A stretch of DNA of 64,000 nt from Clarireedia homoeocarpa. Taxonomy: Eukaryota; Ascomycota; Leotiomycetes; Helotiales; Rutstroemiaceae. The notes under the pieces were generated by a model. The model had not been told where the DNA came from. It saw only the letters and a list, made by a program, of their open reading frames with translations, and ran no database searches. This document shows positions 32,406 through 44,801 of the stretch, piece by piece. The stretch covers positions 1,240,001-1,304,000 of the forward strand of contig LNKV01000005.1 of assembly GCA_001465935.1 (NCBI GenBank). The letters run 5' to 3'. Within the stretch, counting starts at the first letter, position 1; the number at the start of each line of letters is the position of its first letter. A program made the position numbers and the translations under genes.

Positions 32406-35400
32406 GGGGGGCTGCGAGTGAGGGAAGAGTGTTTGAAAGAACTAATCTGCTTCTAGTCATGCAGGCTGGGTATCCCTTCTTGATAGTCAAGGGCTGTCCT
32501 AACAAGACATGCGGTCAAGGTCGTTGCGCTCTTTTCGTACAGCTGATGCAAAAGATGAGTTTTGGAGCTCAGGAATAGAAAACATCAAGTACTGGACTAC
32601 CCTTAAGTAGATGTTGAGAATGGAAGATGGCCAGCGAGACAATAATGGGCTTCTGTAAAAGCCCTTCTTTTCGATATTGACTAGCGGTCCAAGTTTCTAG
32701 ACTAAATGATCTTCCTGCCACGCTCGTCTTTCTTCAGACATTCGGTGAGATCGATATGGAATCTCTCTTTGTTAGTAATGTCTAAGGGTGGTCCAGTAAA
32801 ATTTGGACCGTCCGTTTGTTTATGCCCAACACTGCCAAAAGTCCAAGCTGGAAAGCAGAATGCATTTGACGGGGCGAACGAGCGGGGAAGCCTCCTTGGT
32901 ACACCAGCAACTGAAGATGATGACTTATTATGAGTATTCATATGGGTTGCTTATTGTAGCATTTAACAGACGTCAGGATGATGAGACGAAGTATTCAAAC
33001 TTTCATAGGCCCTATATTAATATTCTCTGCTGTGAATATCGGCGAAAAAGGCAACATGAATACCAAGCTACCCACATAAGATTGCAGATCATATCGAGGC
33101 AGTATGTTTCACTAGGTCTTCATAAAGCAATATTTACCGATCGCAATACATCAAAAATCGGCTGCGTGGCACCTGGCAGGCTCATTAAGTTGAGTTTGAT
33201 AACAACAAATATAGTGATATATTCCGGTCGCGAGCAAGACAAGTTTTGAGGCCGGATAGATGCAGTAGTAGCTGCTGGTGGTTCACCGTGTTGGATAAGC
33301 ACAAAGAAATCAATATCTCAAGAGTAATAACAGCAGGGAAGACTCTTTTCGACTCGAGGCACGTGGACAGAGTATACACCACTTGTGTCTCGCTCGGAAG
33401 ACATAGAGAGAGATGTCCTTGCTGATCTTGGAGCTGGATAGTCTTGATGGCTCTCATCCGTCACTTCTCACAAAACTACTTCCGGACAACCCCCCGTAAG
33501 AATTCTTTAAATAAACATCATGCTTCCATCCGCTACCACAAAATAAGGGGAAAATCAATATTCTGATTCTACGGCCCTTCGAGAATTAAATGAAGGAATT
33601 CACCTGAACTAAGTATGAACACTGGTACAGCAGCTGTCACTTGAAAAGCATGGGAAATTCTACGGGACTTATGCATGCAAGCGCACAGCCGGAATTTGTG
33701 TTTGGCCCCTTTGCTAGACAAGCTGGCGATGGAGACGGTCATTTGGCTACACATCGTAAAGACATGACTGTCCAGCTAACTTGTGCAGAGATTTACAGCA
33801 GGGTGACATGTAATTCTAGGTCTGCAAGAGCAAGCAATGTTTAAGCAGACAGAGAAAAGTCGACCACTGCAGCAGACACAAACTCTTAAAACCGAAGGCT
33901 ATTCAACGTAAAATCGATAGAGGGACAGCCTCATTCAGTTGAGTATAATCTCTCAATGATTAGCTATTCGGCCTCGAGTCGCAGTTGCTGAGACAATGTC
34001 AGTGCATAGGACCCAATTTGGATGCAAGCTGCAGCCTTCCGTCGGCCTCCTTGCGTACGACTTGCCATTGGGCACCCACGTTGTTTCCCGGTACAAACGA
34101 AGCAAAAGAAACGGTTTGATGAAAATGGCATTACCGATAGTACAACATGAGCCTTATGCAGGTCATTACACCCAACTGTAATATCCCCAACCCCCTAGAT
34201 AGACTCGAAAAGATCTCCATGCAGATGGGAGAAAACGGTAAGGGAATACCATTTTTCGAGGTGATACTTGCAGGACCGCAATGAGACCACCTCTTTTCCT
34301 ACCTGAGATTGCCGCGTTTAAGGGAAGCGCATAGGAACTGCTGTAGAAAACCCTAAGCCTATGATGGACCCTGTGGGGTCGGGACAGCTTTCGCAAAGAG
34401 TGCCGATGGTATTCAACGTCGAAAGAGGAAGCAAATTGAAGTTTGGCAAGCTGCGATGGCCTGAACTTCTAGCTCTAGTCATTTGTGTTACCGAAGAAAT
34501 AACACGAGCGTTCTATACCGGATGATCTTCTGACAGCCGCTGAAGTTTCAGATCGTGGAGAACTCGTGAAGTACAAGGAATCTTGGTACACCAGATCCAT
34601 TTTCGGGAAGCCTGTAGAACGAAACGGGAGGGTGAAGGCGGCGTGGTGCATTTGTTATTCGCATCGGAAACATCTTTTCAACGTGAAAAGATGTCTTTGA
34701 AAGTCGTACAAGAAGTAAGGATTCCGATCTCAAGTTTGAGCTGACTGTGTGATACGTTATGATTTCCCTGGATGAATGAGGTCAAGCACCACTCTTAAGA
34801 CTAAGTGTAGCGACCATAGGAGAGAATGGGCACAAGAGGGAAGGGGAACGCTGCTAGTACCTGGGAGAATTTCGGGTAGCTAGTGTGTGTGTGCCCTCTT
34901 TCATCCTCTCTCATCCTCTTTCATCCGCGCACAGTACCCAAAGGGCTTGTCTTTCCCAAGCAGTGCACTGTGCAACATCAAGCGTCGAACTTCGGATCAT
35001 TCTCCTTCTCATTCTCGCATTCGCATTGGCATCGTAAGTAGTTCTGTCGTTCGGCCGTTCGGGCGTTTGGGCATATACTTCGTAGTCGTTCTGATACGGA
35101 TGTGGAGACGGCAGACTTTTCTGACAGCAACTACCTACTTTGTACTAGCATTGCTGGCGCGAAATTTCCGTCCTGGCACGACTCTCCAAATCTGCCGGTT
35201 TGGTGATTTGCTGATTTGCTGTACCTGACTGCAGGTAAGCACAGATTCATTTACTTCGTATGCTGTAGTGACCCCTACCTAGTTTGATAACGACAGACCC
35301 TTTTTCTTAGCAAGCTTATCCACTTTCGTACTAGCTTCCTGTACGACGCGATTGGAATGTTTATTTACCTACATCCAAAAACTACGAGTATGAAATTCAC

Positions 35401-35674
35401 AAATTCACGAATTTGGACTTCACCAAAATTTCAAAGATACCCAAGTAGGTATCCACGACAAACTTTCTGCTTGTTTACAACTTTACATTCTTTTCCCTTA
35501 CGCCGTCGGAGCATTGGGAGAACGGCCAGAACTCCGTTACTTGCTTACAATTGTCCTTCTTTGACTGGGTTCCTGAAGCCTTCCTGCTTTATTATTGTAC
35601 CACTACCTCCCGTCTCGAGATATTCTTCACAGCGCATACCCGAAGCGCGTCCGATTCCTGTTCCACTGCCCATC
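32406..35674. other. 3.3-kb intergenic region upstream of topoisomerase II
   Basis: This is the divergent promoter space of the APSES gene (left) and TOP2 (right). I find no recognised gene. A leftward frame at 32702-32941 contains protein-like sequence (NAFCFPAWTFGSVGHKQTDG, then FTGPPLDITNKERFHIDLTE) and might be an exon of a small gene, but no partner exon was found. CT-rich motifs (cctctttcatcc repeated near 34890-34930) are typical of fungal promoters. Confidence 0.45.
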
Positions 35675-38600
35675 ATGGACGACTCGATGATGGACGAAGA
35701 GCCAAGCTTTCATATGTCTGCAGATGATTCAGATGATTTTGCACCTCCAATAGTACGTTGATAGAGCTTGCTGGTACTTTGTGAATAGAACAATTGTAGC
35801 CGAAACTAGGAATATCGATCTCTTTTATTGACAGAATTCTCTTAGAAAACCAAAGCGAAGCCTGTCGCGAAAAAAGCTGCGGCAGCTAAACCCGCAAAAG
35901 AACCCAAAGCCCCCAAAGCACCAAAACCTGCGAAGGCAACCAAAACCACCACCAAGAAGACTGTGCAGACTACCCTCAAGGTGATTCCCAAGAAGCGAAA
36001 ATCCGACACGGACGACGAAGGGGGACTGTCTGACAATGATTCGAATCATGACGCATCGCTCCTCTCTAACACCCCGCCCAGCGCAAAGAAGCAAAAAAAG
36101 GCCCCTCTCGCAAAGAGACCTGTCGCACAAGCTCTGCAGGACATTGAGAACGAGAGCATCATGGAGCCTGAGCCCAAGCCAAAGAAGACCAAGACCACAA
36201 CAGAACAATACCAGAAGTTGACTCAACTCGAACATATCATCAAACGTCCGGATACCTATATTGGTTCTGTTGAGCGTACAGAGCAGACTATGTGGGTGTT
36301 CAACTCTGAAACAAAGGAGATGGAACTTCGAAAAGTATCATTTGTGCCAGGTCTCTACAAGATCTTTGATGAAATTATGGTCAATGCTGCAGACAACAAA
36401 CAGAACGACCAGAATATGAAAAATATCAAAGTGGTTGTGGATCGAGAAAAAGGTGAAATTAGCGTTGAGAACGATGGTAGAGGTATTCCAGTTGAGATTC
36501 ATGAGGTAAGTCTACAATACCTTTTCTACATTTCCCATTCTACACCTTGCAATGATTAGACCCGAGTTTCATGCACCACTCATATTGCCTTCGGGTATTT
36601 GATGAGAAACAATACCAACAATTTATTCTCATGAGCAACAAAAACGATGAAAGGAACTGCCCCGGAAATAATGAGATCTAAGTGCGGGATAACATGCTAA
36701 TTTTCCAATCAAACTTTAGAAAGAGAAGATTTACATTCCGGAGATGATCTTTGGACATCTGCTCACTGGCTCCAATTATGACGATGATGAAGCAAAAACA
36801 ACTGGTGGTCGTAACGGTTACGGTGCAAAGCTTTGTAATATTTTCAGTACCGAGTTTACATTAGAAACTCAAGACTCCAACACTGGCAAGAGGTACAAGC
36901 AGACATGGACGGACAACATGAGCAAAATGGGCAAGGCAAAGATATCTTCCAGCAAAAGCGCCGATTTTACTAGGGTCACATTCACACCAGATTGGACAAA
37001 GTTTAAAATGAACGGCATTGACGATGATTTTGAGGCTTTGGTCAAACGTCGTGTCTATGACATGGCTGGAACTGTTAAGGGTGTCAAAGTCACTCTAAAC
37101 GGTTCCCTCATAAAATTGAATTTCCAGAAATACATCGAGATGTACGCCCGAGCCATCAACAAGGAGCGCGGCACAGAAGAGACAAGTACCAACACTGTTA
37201 TCATTGAGGATTCAAAGGGTCACCCATCCTGGGAGGTTGGTTTCGCTGTTTCCGACGGGTCGTTCCAGCAAGTCTCGTTCGTTAATTCCATTGCCACAAC
37301 GTCTGGCGGAACCCACGTCAACTACATCGCGGATCAGATTTGTGAAAAACTGCTCGAAGTGGTCAAAAAGCGAAACCCAAAAGGTGCTGCTTTGAAAGCC
37401 AACCAAGTTCGCAATCACATTTTCCTCTTCATCAATTGTTTAATCACCAACCCCGCCTTCACATCACAGACCAAGGAACAATTGACTACCCGAGTCAAGC
37501 AGTTTGGTAGCAAATGCAACCTGAGTGACGAATTCTTGAAAAAGATTGGCAAGACTGAGGCAGTAGAAAACATCTTAAACTTCGCCGCCAAAAAGGCCGA
37601 CCTGGAAATGGCAAAGAGCGACGGTAATCGACGCTCTCGAATGAACAACCCGAAACTTGTTGATGCTAACTTGGCTGGTACCAAACGTGGGCATGAGTGT
37701 ACTTTGATTCTCACTGAAGGTGACTCTGCGATGGGTCTTGCTGTGGCTGGTCGAGCAGTTTTGGATCCAGACCGTATCGGAGTATTCCCCCTTCGTGGTA
37801 AGATGCTCAACGTTCGCGATGCCTCTATCGACCAAATTTCAAAGAATAGCGAGATCCAGAACATCAAGCAATTCCTTGGGTTGAAACATAAGGCCGTCTA
37901 CCAGAACACGCTCGGCCTCCGATATGGCCATCTCATGATCATGGCCGACCAGGATCATGATGGAAGTCATATCAAAGGGTTGTTGATCAACTTTCTCCAA
38001 GTACAATTTCCAAGTTTGTTGAAGATAGAAGGTTTCTTTCAGGAGTTCATCACTCCGATTGTCAAAGTATGGAAAGGATCAAATCCCAAAAAGCCATCCA
38101 ATCTAAGATCATTCTTTACACTCCCACAATACGAACAATGGCAGGAAGAGCATGCTGGCGAGAAATGGGAGCACAAATACTTCAAGGGTCTGGGTACGAG
38201 TAGACCTGAAGATGCACAAATTTACTTCAACGACCTCGATGTCCATCTCAGAGAATTCGAAACGATCAAACCCGAAGAAGAAGAAATGGTTGAGCTCGCT
38301 TTCTCCAAAAAGAAGGCAGACGCTCGTAAACAGTGGCTTGGCAACTTCGTCCCTGGAACATTCTTGGACCATACTGACAAGCAACTCACATACAATGATT
38401 TCATCAATAAAGAGCTCATTCTCTTCAGTATGGCCGATAACATGCGGTCCATCCCTTCAGTTATCGACGGTTTCAAGCCTGGTCAAAGAAAAGTCATGTA
38501 TGCCTGTTTCAAGCGCAACCTCACCACAGATATGAAAGTTGTGGAGCTAGCTGGTTATGCCGGACAGGTTTCGGCCTACCATCACGGTGAAGCCTCAATG

Positions 38601-41462
38601 CACATGACTATCATTGGACTTGCACAAAATTTCGTTGGTTCTAACAACGTTAATGTTCTGGAGCCAAGTGGACAGTTCGGTACTAGATTCCAAGGTGGTA
38701 GTGATGCGGCTAGTCCTCGTTATATCTTCACAAGATTGTCACCGTTTGCCAGACGCGTCTTCTCTGTGCTAGACGAGCCTGTTCTTGAGTATAACACTGA
38801 TGATGGGCGTTCAGTTGAGCCGGTAAACTACTACCCCGTGGTACCAATGGTTTTGATAAACGGTGCTGATGGTATCGGTACTGGCTGGAGTACCAACATT
38901 CCAAACTACCATCCCCTTGAAGTCGTCACCAATATCAAGCGCCGCATGGGACGCTTAGACGGGAGCGATGAAGAGAAACCATTCGAACCCATGATGCCTT
39001 GGTTCCGGGGCTGGAAGGGCACTCCTGAAGCTGCCGGTCCGGATCGTTTCAAATTCAACGGTATAATCAGAGAGACAGGGCCAACGGAAATTGAGATTAC
39101 TGAGCTCCCTATTCGAATGTGGACCAACGATTTCAAAGCCAGGCTTGAGGAAATAATCAAAGCTGAGAAGGTTCCATCGTTCATCAAGGATTATAAAGAA
39201 TACAACGACCACAAGAATGTACATGTTATTATTCAATTGGACGAAAAACACATGAAAGCTGCTCTTGCGGAAGGTCTTGCAGAGAAATTCAAGCTCAACA
39301 AGACTATCGCTACTTCGAACATGGTTGCTTTTGATCCCTCAGGCCGAATCAAGAAATACGAAAAGGTCGAGGACATTCTTGAAGAGTTCTATGTAATTCG
39401 ATTTAAGATGTACACGGTACGCAAAGCTTATTGGATGAAGAAACTTAACAGCGAATTCCGCAAGCTCAGTAACCAAGCGCGATTTGTTCTCGAAATCATT
39501 GAGGGCAAGTTGACCGTATCTAAGAAGAAGAAGCCTGTCCTTGTTGCGGAACTTCGAAAGCGTGATTATGAAGCATTCCCAAAGGTCAAGGAGGCTAAGA
39601 AGGCTGGCGAGACCGAGGAAGTTGCTGAAAATGAAGAAGATGGCGCTGACGATGACTCCGGTGCTAGAGATTATGACTACTTATTGGGGGTAAGTAAAAG
39701 CCCAGCCTACGTATAGTGAACCTACCACTGACACTTCTAGATGCCTATTTGGTCGCTAACTCAAGAGCGCGTTGAAAAGTTGCAGCGCCAGAAGGCTGCG
39801 AAGCAAGAGGAGATTGACACACTCGAAAAACTGAGCGAAAAGGATCTCTGGTGTCAAGATCTTGACGCATTCGTCGCTGAGTGGGAGTCACAGATCAGAG
39901 AAGATGCCGAAATCGAAAAGGACATTCGTACAGCCAATCGTCGTCGCTCACGCAAAATTGGTGCCGGAGGCAAGGGGGCAGGCACTGGTCGGGGCCGACC
40001 CAAGAAGGAAGATGATGAATTTACCCTTGGATCCAAGAAAACCAAAGCTGCAGCGAAACCTGCGAAAGCCGACCCCCAGAAAGGCATCGTCAGAGTGGAG
40101 AACAAGCCACACCAAGGGTTCCTGGATATGTTTACCGCTAAACCAAAAGCCAAATCAAAAAATCTTGATGGTGCTGATGACTCTGGGATGTCAGACGATG
40201 ATTTTGCTGCGTTGGCAGACTCTAAGTCTAGCGATCAAGCCAGAGCACCAAGCGAACAACCCGCAGCAGGTCCTAGCCGAGGCAGACGTGCGGCTGCTGC
40301 TGCTCCCAAGAATTGGGTTGTGGATGATGATGAATCAGAGAGTGATGATGGAAAGCTTCTTGGTGACATCGGCGACATGGTCAAGGGTATCGGTGGGGAC
40401 AAGCATGATGCAGCCACGAACGGACGGGTATCTTTACATGCTATGTCTCGACTAGGAGCCAGTCTTGATGACAGGCCAAGCAGTAGTGCAGGACTACCCA
40501 AGCCGAAGGTCAAAGCCGGCAAGGTGGTCGATCTCTCCGACGATGACGAGACTAATTACGAGATGCTCGCCAAGTCTTCTCCCCACAAGGCTGCTGCTTC
40601 CGCTGCAAAAGATGATGTCAACAGTTACCTATCATCTGACGACGACATCGCGCCCCCTACCAAGAGAGCTCCGGTACAGAAAGCTGCCTCGAAGATTCTA
40701 GCTAAGGATGCGCCGAAGCCCAAGAAAGCTCCTGTTATCAAGAAATCAGCCGCCGCGGAAGAGCCGAAGCCTGCTTCGCACTCACCTGCAGCAAAAGCAT
40801 ATGCCTTGAAACAAAATCGCCTAAAGGAGATTGCCAAAACAATTCAGTACAGTGAGGGTGAAGATGACGATATGGACGATGTCGCCCCGGCACCGCGGGA
40901 GCCTTTTAGCAAAAGACAAGCCAAGCCAGTTGCACGACAAGAAAGCCCTAGCGATGATGAAGATGATTTCGATATGGACAATTCCCCGCCCAGAAAAGCA
41001 GGCAATGGTAAACGTCCTAGCAAGCAAATTGCCACCAGCGATGACGACGATGATCTCGAATTGGACGAAGATTCACCACCACCAAAAGCAGCGGTTAAGA
41101 ATGGAAAGGGCAAAGCAGTTACTAAGAAAAAGATGATTGAGGAGGAGGAGGAGGATGACCTTGAAATGGAAGACTCGGCACCACCAAAGCCAGCAGCTAA
41201 GAGCACGAAGGCAAAGGCGAAGGCTGTCCCCAAGAAAAAGGCAATAAGCGATGATGAAGACGATGTCGATATGGAAGATGAGTCTCCACCGAAGCCCGTA
41301 GCTCGTGGTCGCGGCCGTCCAGCCAGAGCAGCGGCAGTTGCCAAGGCTAAGAAGCCAGTCTATATTGACTCATCGGACTCATCGGACGACATGGATGCTA
41401 ATGATGTCGACGAATCGGCAATGGTGGAAGAGGAAGAGAGTGAGGAAGATTTCAGTGACTAG
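35675..41462 (+). CDS. top2: DNA topoisomerase II
   Basis: Type IIA topoisomerase: passes one DNA duplex through a transient double-strand break using ATP, for replication and chromosome segregation. Four phase-0 exons fit: 35675-35752, 35846-36505, 36720-39689 and 39741-41462, with introns of 93, 214 and 51 nt, giving about 1809 residues. The N-terminal 130 residues are Lys/Ala-rich. The GHKL ATPase contains YIGSVERTEQTMWVF and GGRNGYGAKLCNIF (about 275). TOPRIM motifs are LTEGDSA, PLRGKMLNVRD and DQDHDGSHIKG. The catalytic Tyr lies in SPRYIFTRLSPFARR (about 914). Exon 4 starts MPIWSLTQERVEKL and ends in a long acidic/basic tail with repeated Asp/Glu/Ser blocks and Lys-Pro-Ala linkers, the phosphorylated C-terminal domain of eukaryotic Top2. 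The family is unambiguous. Confidence 0.97.
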
Positions 41463-41845
41463 GATAGATAGCATAAGTAGTCTTTCTGGTGTTTTGGTGG
41501 TTAGGATAGCTCAGGGCTTCACTGGATGAAGGATATGTAACAGATTTTCTTCTTTGTTAGGACTGGCAGTGGTATTATTTTACGAAATGGGGACCATACA
41601 ATAGGGGAAACTTTAGGCGGACGATTGCAGTCTATGTTTCTGGGAGCTCTTTTGTTTTAGTTTTTTTTTATCAATCTTTTTATTTTCTTTTGTTATTGCT
41701 TTTACAAGTGTATGGATACAAGCAGAATCCGATAATCCGTAGTGAAATTACCGATATAATAAATTACTCTTGTGTTGTGTTTTTGGTGATGGTGAGTAAA
41801 TGTAAATTGTGACGATCTTTTTTTTGCCAATGGGAGGTGAAAGGG

Positions 41846-41962
41846 AGTGATTGAGTGATTGAGTGATTGAGTGATGGAGTGATTGAGTGATGGAGTGATT
41901 GAGTGACTGATTGAGTGATTGATTGAGTGACTGATTGATTGACTGATTGACTGACTGATTGA
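41846..41962. repeat. TGAGTGAT-type tandem repeat
   Basis: About 115 bp of gagtgatt/gagtgact/gattgact units in irregular order, just downstream of the top2 3' end. Confidence 0.9.
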
Positions 41963-42181
41963 CATTGCAATTACGGGAAAATCAAGGGAAATGAACATGT
42001 GACGGAGTAGTATCATCTGCTTTGGGAAAAGGATGATGATGCTTCGGTAAGTGTGTAAGTGTGTAAATGGTAAGTGTGTAAGTGGTAAGTGGTAAATGAG
42101 GGAGGGGCGCGCGGGCGCGATGGGGAAACGATTACATACTGTAGTTAGTTGGTTGGTTAACTTGGTTAACTTGGTTCTACG

Positions 42182-42211
42182 GTATCGTATCGTATCGTAT
42201 CGTATCGTATC
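42182..42211. repeat. (CGTAT)n microsatellite
   Basis: Six near-perfect 5-bp units. Confidence 0.9.
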
Positions 42212-42317
42212 TTATTTGGGGGAGGCCGATGATGAGGGAGGGGGAAGGGAGGGAGTGAGTGTGTGGTGTGTGTGTGTGGTTTGTGCGTGGTGGTGGTGGT
42301 TAGATGGCGGGCGGCTG

Positions 42318-42420
42318 GCAGGCAGGCAGGCAGGTAAGTATGTAAGTAAGTAGTTACAGTAGTTATTCCTGGAGAGGAGAGGAGAGCTGAAGATGGGCAG
42401 GCAGGCAGGCAGGCAGGCAA
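42318..42420. repeat. Two (GGCA)n runs
   Basis: ggca/ggcagg repeats at about 42318-42335 and again at 42394-42419, separated by taag/agga-rich sequence. Confidence 0.8.
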
Positions 42421-42648
42421 GCGAGCTGAAGATGGAGATGCGGATGCAGATGGAGATGGATGGGTATAAGTAAGTAAGTAAGTAGGTAGGTAGATGTTTG
42501 GTTTGGTAAGTTGGAGGCGCTCAATTCGATTCAATCCGATTCAATTCAATCCAAGGTACTATATGGTTTTATGCGTGGGTGCGTGGGGGGGGGTGTATGT
42601 ATGTGTGTGTGGGTGAGGGTGTATGTATATGTGCGCGGGTGAGGGTGA

Positions 42649-42680
42649 GGGTGTCTTTCTATCTATCTATCTATCTATCT
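42649..42680. repeat. (CTAT)n microsatellite
   Basis: About seven tetranucleotide units. Confidence 0.85.
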
Positions 42681-43132
42681 GCAGGAACTTAACTAGTGTA
42701 CTGGACTTACTTACTACTGCAAGTTAAGTTGAGTTAAGTTACGCGTAGTTTGACTAACTACTGTAGATCTCTTTTGAGATTTGTTTACATTGATTGAGTG
42801 ATTGAGTGTGTGAGTGAATGATGCATCGCGATGGGTTGTGTGGGATGGGAGGGATTACTGTGTAAATTAAACAAGTTGACCAATGAGTTGATGAGATGCA
42901 TAGAAGTTTCGGTTCCGGGGAGCGAGGAAGGAAGGAAGGAAGGAAAGAAATGGGTTTTTTTTTCAGGGGTTCAATGATGATGATGTGTTGGGATGATGGC
43001 CTATTGTTTACTGGGGGAGAGGGGAGGGGGAGCGCGGATAATGTACGGAGAACGGAGAATGGAGTAGTTGGGTAGGAGGTAGAGAAGTTGTACTGTACTG
43101 TTATTGGAGATCGAGATGAGGGAGGGGGAGAA

Positions 43133-43305
43133 TATGTATGTATGTATGTATGTACAAGTATGGAGTGGGAGATGTGTAAGTATGTTCATATGGAGTGGGA
43201 GATGTGTATGTATGTACATATGGAGTGGGAGATGTGTATGTATGTACAAGTATGGAGTACAAGTATGGAGTACAAGTATGGAGTACAAGTATGGAGTGCG
43301 AGATA
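43133..43305. repeat. Composite minisatellite
   Basis: Three copies of a unit of about 32-33 bp containing atggagtgggagatgtgt are followed by four copies of the 13-mer tacaagtatggag. The shorter unit appears derived from the longer one, since both contain tatggag. Confidence 0.9.
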
Positions 43306-44276
43306 TGTACAGCTATGCATTGGGCTTGGTCGCTCCAGAGGGAGAAGGGAGAAGGAGAAGCTTGAAACTTGATGCTCGATACTTGATACTGTACTGGCTG
43401 TCTATGCCGCTTCATTGGTTACGGAATGCCGACTCGTCTACGAAAGGCAGACGAGTATCTCGCATTGCCATTGCCCATTGTGTCGCGACCGTCTCCTGTC
43501 CTGCATATCCTCTGTACAACGCGAAATGGATCGAGAGTTATTTTGAGCGCGTCAAGCTTTGCATTTGCTTGGATTCGCCAAGTCGTGATGTGATGGTGGC
43601 CATGGTGGCTGCTCACGCTTTGTGCACAAGGTGCAGCGGGTGCAAGGCGTGCAAGGCGTGCACACATAATTTACCCCTGAAATTTAACCTTTGGCCCCTT
43701 GATGCTTGTGCATTGTGCGCATCGTGCAGCATCTCACCGCTGAAATCCTGGAAGATTCCTATCATTCCTTCGACCTTCGCGACCTTCCCTTTGACCAATC
43801 GGCCCATTCAATCCTCATATTCTGACCTCTTGGACGGTACGAAGAGGGAAAAAATAAATAAAACAAAAAACCTTGGAATTACAAAGTAGGACTGCCTCTG
43901 CGAACACCACCCAAACAATAAACAGATTCGTCTGCGAAAAAAAAATAAAATAGAGCTCCAACTGCCGGACTTGGCTTGTTCCCTTGAACCCTTACTTGTG
44001 TTGTGTGCATAACTCGCGAAGACTCCATCTCCATTTCCCTCTCTTCCTTGTTCTTCTTCTTCTTGTGAATATCAACTGCTAGATGATCTAGATTTCGACA
44101 ATCTAATGCAAGCCAACCCAAACCAGCCCTTGGAATAGTCGTCGCTCGTTTTTAATCCTTACCACAACCCACTACGAGCTGCACTCCAGCTCAGGCTCAA
44201 CCCATTACTGGCGCTTTCACTCCTTCACCGAGTTTCGTTTTCCACAACACCCACTGCTCCCCCAGTACTACTGCAC

Positions 44277-44336
44277 CGGTCCCGTCTGCACCGTCTGCTC
44301 CGTCTGCACCGTCTGCTCCGTCTGCTCCGTCTGCTG
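44277..44336. repeat. CCGTCTGCT/CCGTCTGCA 9-bp repeat
   Basis: About six units alternating ccgtctgca and ccgtctgct in the upstream region of the RabGAP gene. A short cgttca run follows at 44401-44424. Confidence 0.85.
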
Positions 44337-44801
44337 TATTCACTCGACTCTCATTCCACCTCCACCTCCACCTCCACCGTCACCTTCGCTTTCCCTTTCA
44401 CGTTCACGTTCACGTTCACGTTCCTTGAAACAACCGACCTCCGTGCGCGCGCCAATCTCCCACTTCCACCAAACCCCCGAGTGTGACACTTTCGCTCCTC
44501 TCAAACAACGGCCGGCTCGACTGAAATCCTGTAACCAGTGTTGATTCACTGCATTTGCTTCACCGGGCTGGAAATTGAACCCTGCCAATTGTATATATCA
44601 TCCTGTGTGAAAGAAGAAGAGGAAGAAGAAGAAGACGAAGCAGCAGCAGCAGCAACAGAAAAAGAAGAAGAACTGCGTTCTTCATAGCTGGTCCTGGAGC
44701 CTGCCAAGTTTTGAAAGGGGGTTGGGGTGCCTTAATCGATATTCCGACCTATTCCACCTCGGCGCCCGCGACGACCTCAATTCTTTTACGCTAGAGGCAA
44801 T

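Larger units (their letters stand above)
41463..44801. other. Simple-repeat-rich intergenic region
   Basis: No gene is supported in this 3.3 kb between top2 and the RabGAP. Its open frames (for example 42096-42353, 43104-43889) are translations of micro- or minisatellites, or lack any domain. The last about 500 nt (CT-rich; gaagaag runs at 44615-44670) are probably the 5' UTR and promoter of the RabGAP. Confidence 0.6.

Noticed and set aside
40844..41344. 166-codon minus frame over the top2 tail
   Set aside because: Antisense of acidic/Lys repeats in the topoisomerase II C-terminal domain.
43104..43889. 261-codon + frame
   Set aside because: Its first third is the translation of the 33/13-bp minisatellite and the remainder has no domain or homologous look; start and context are not convincing.
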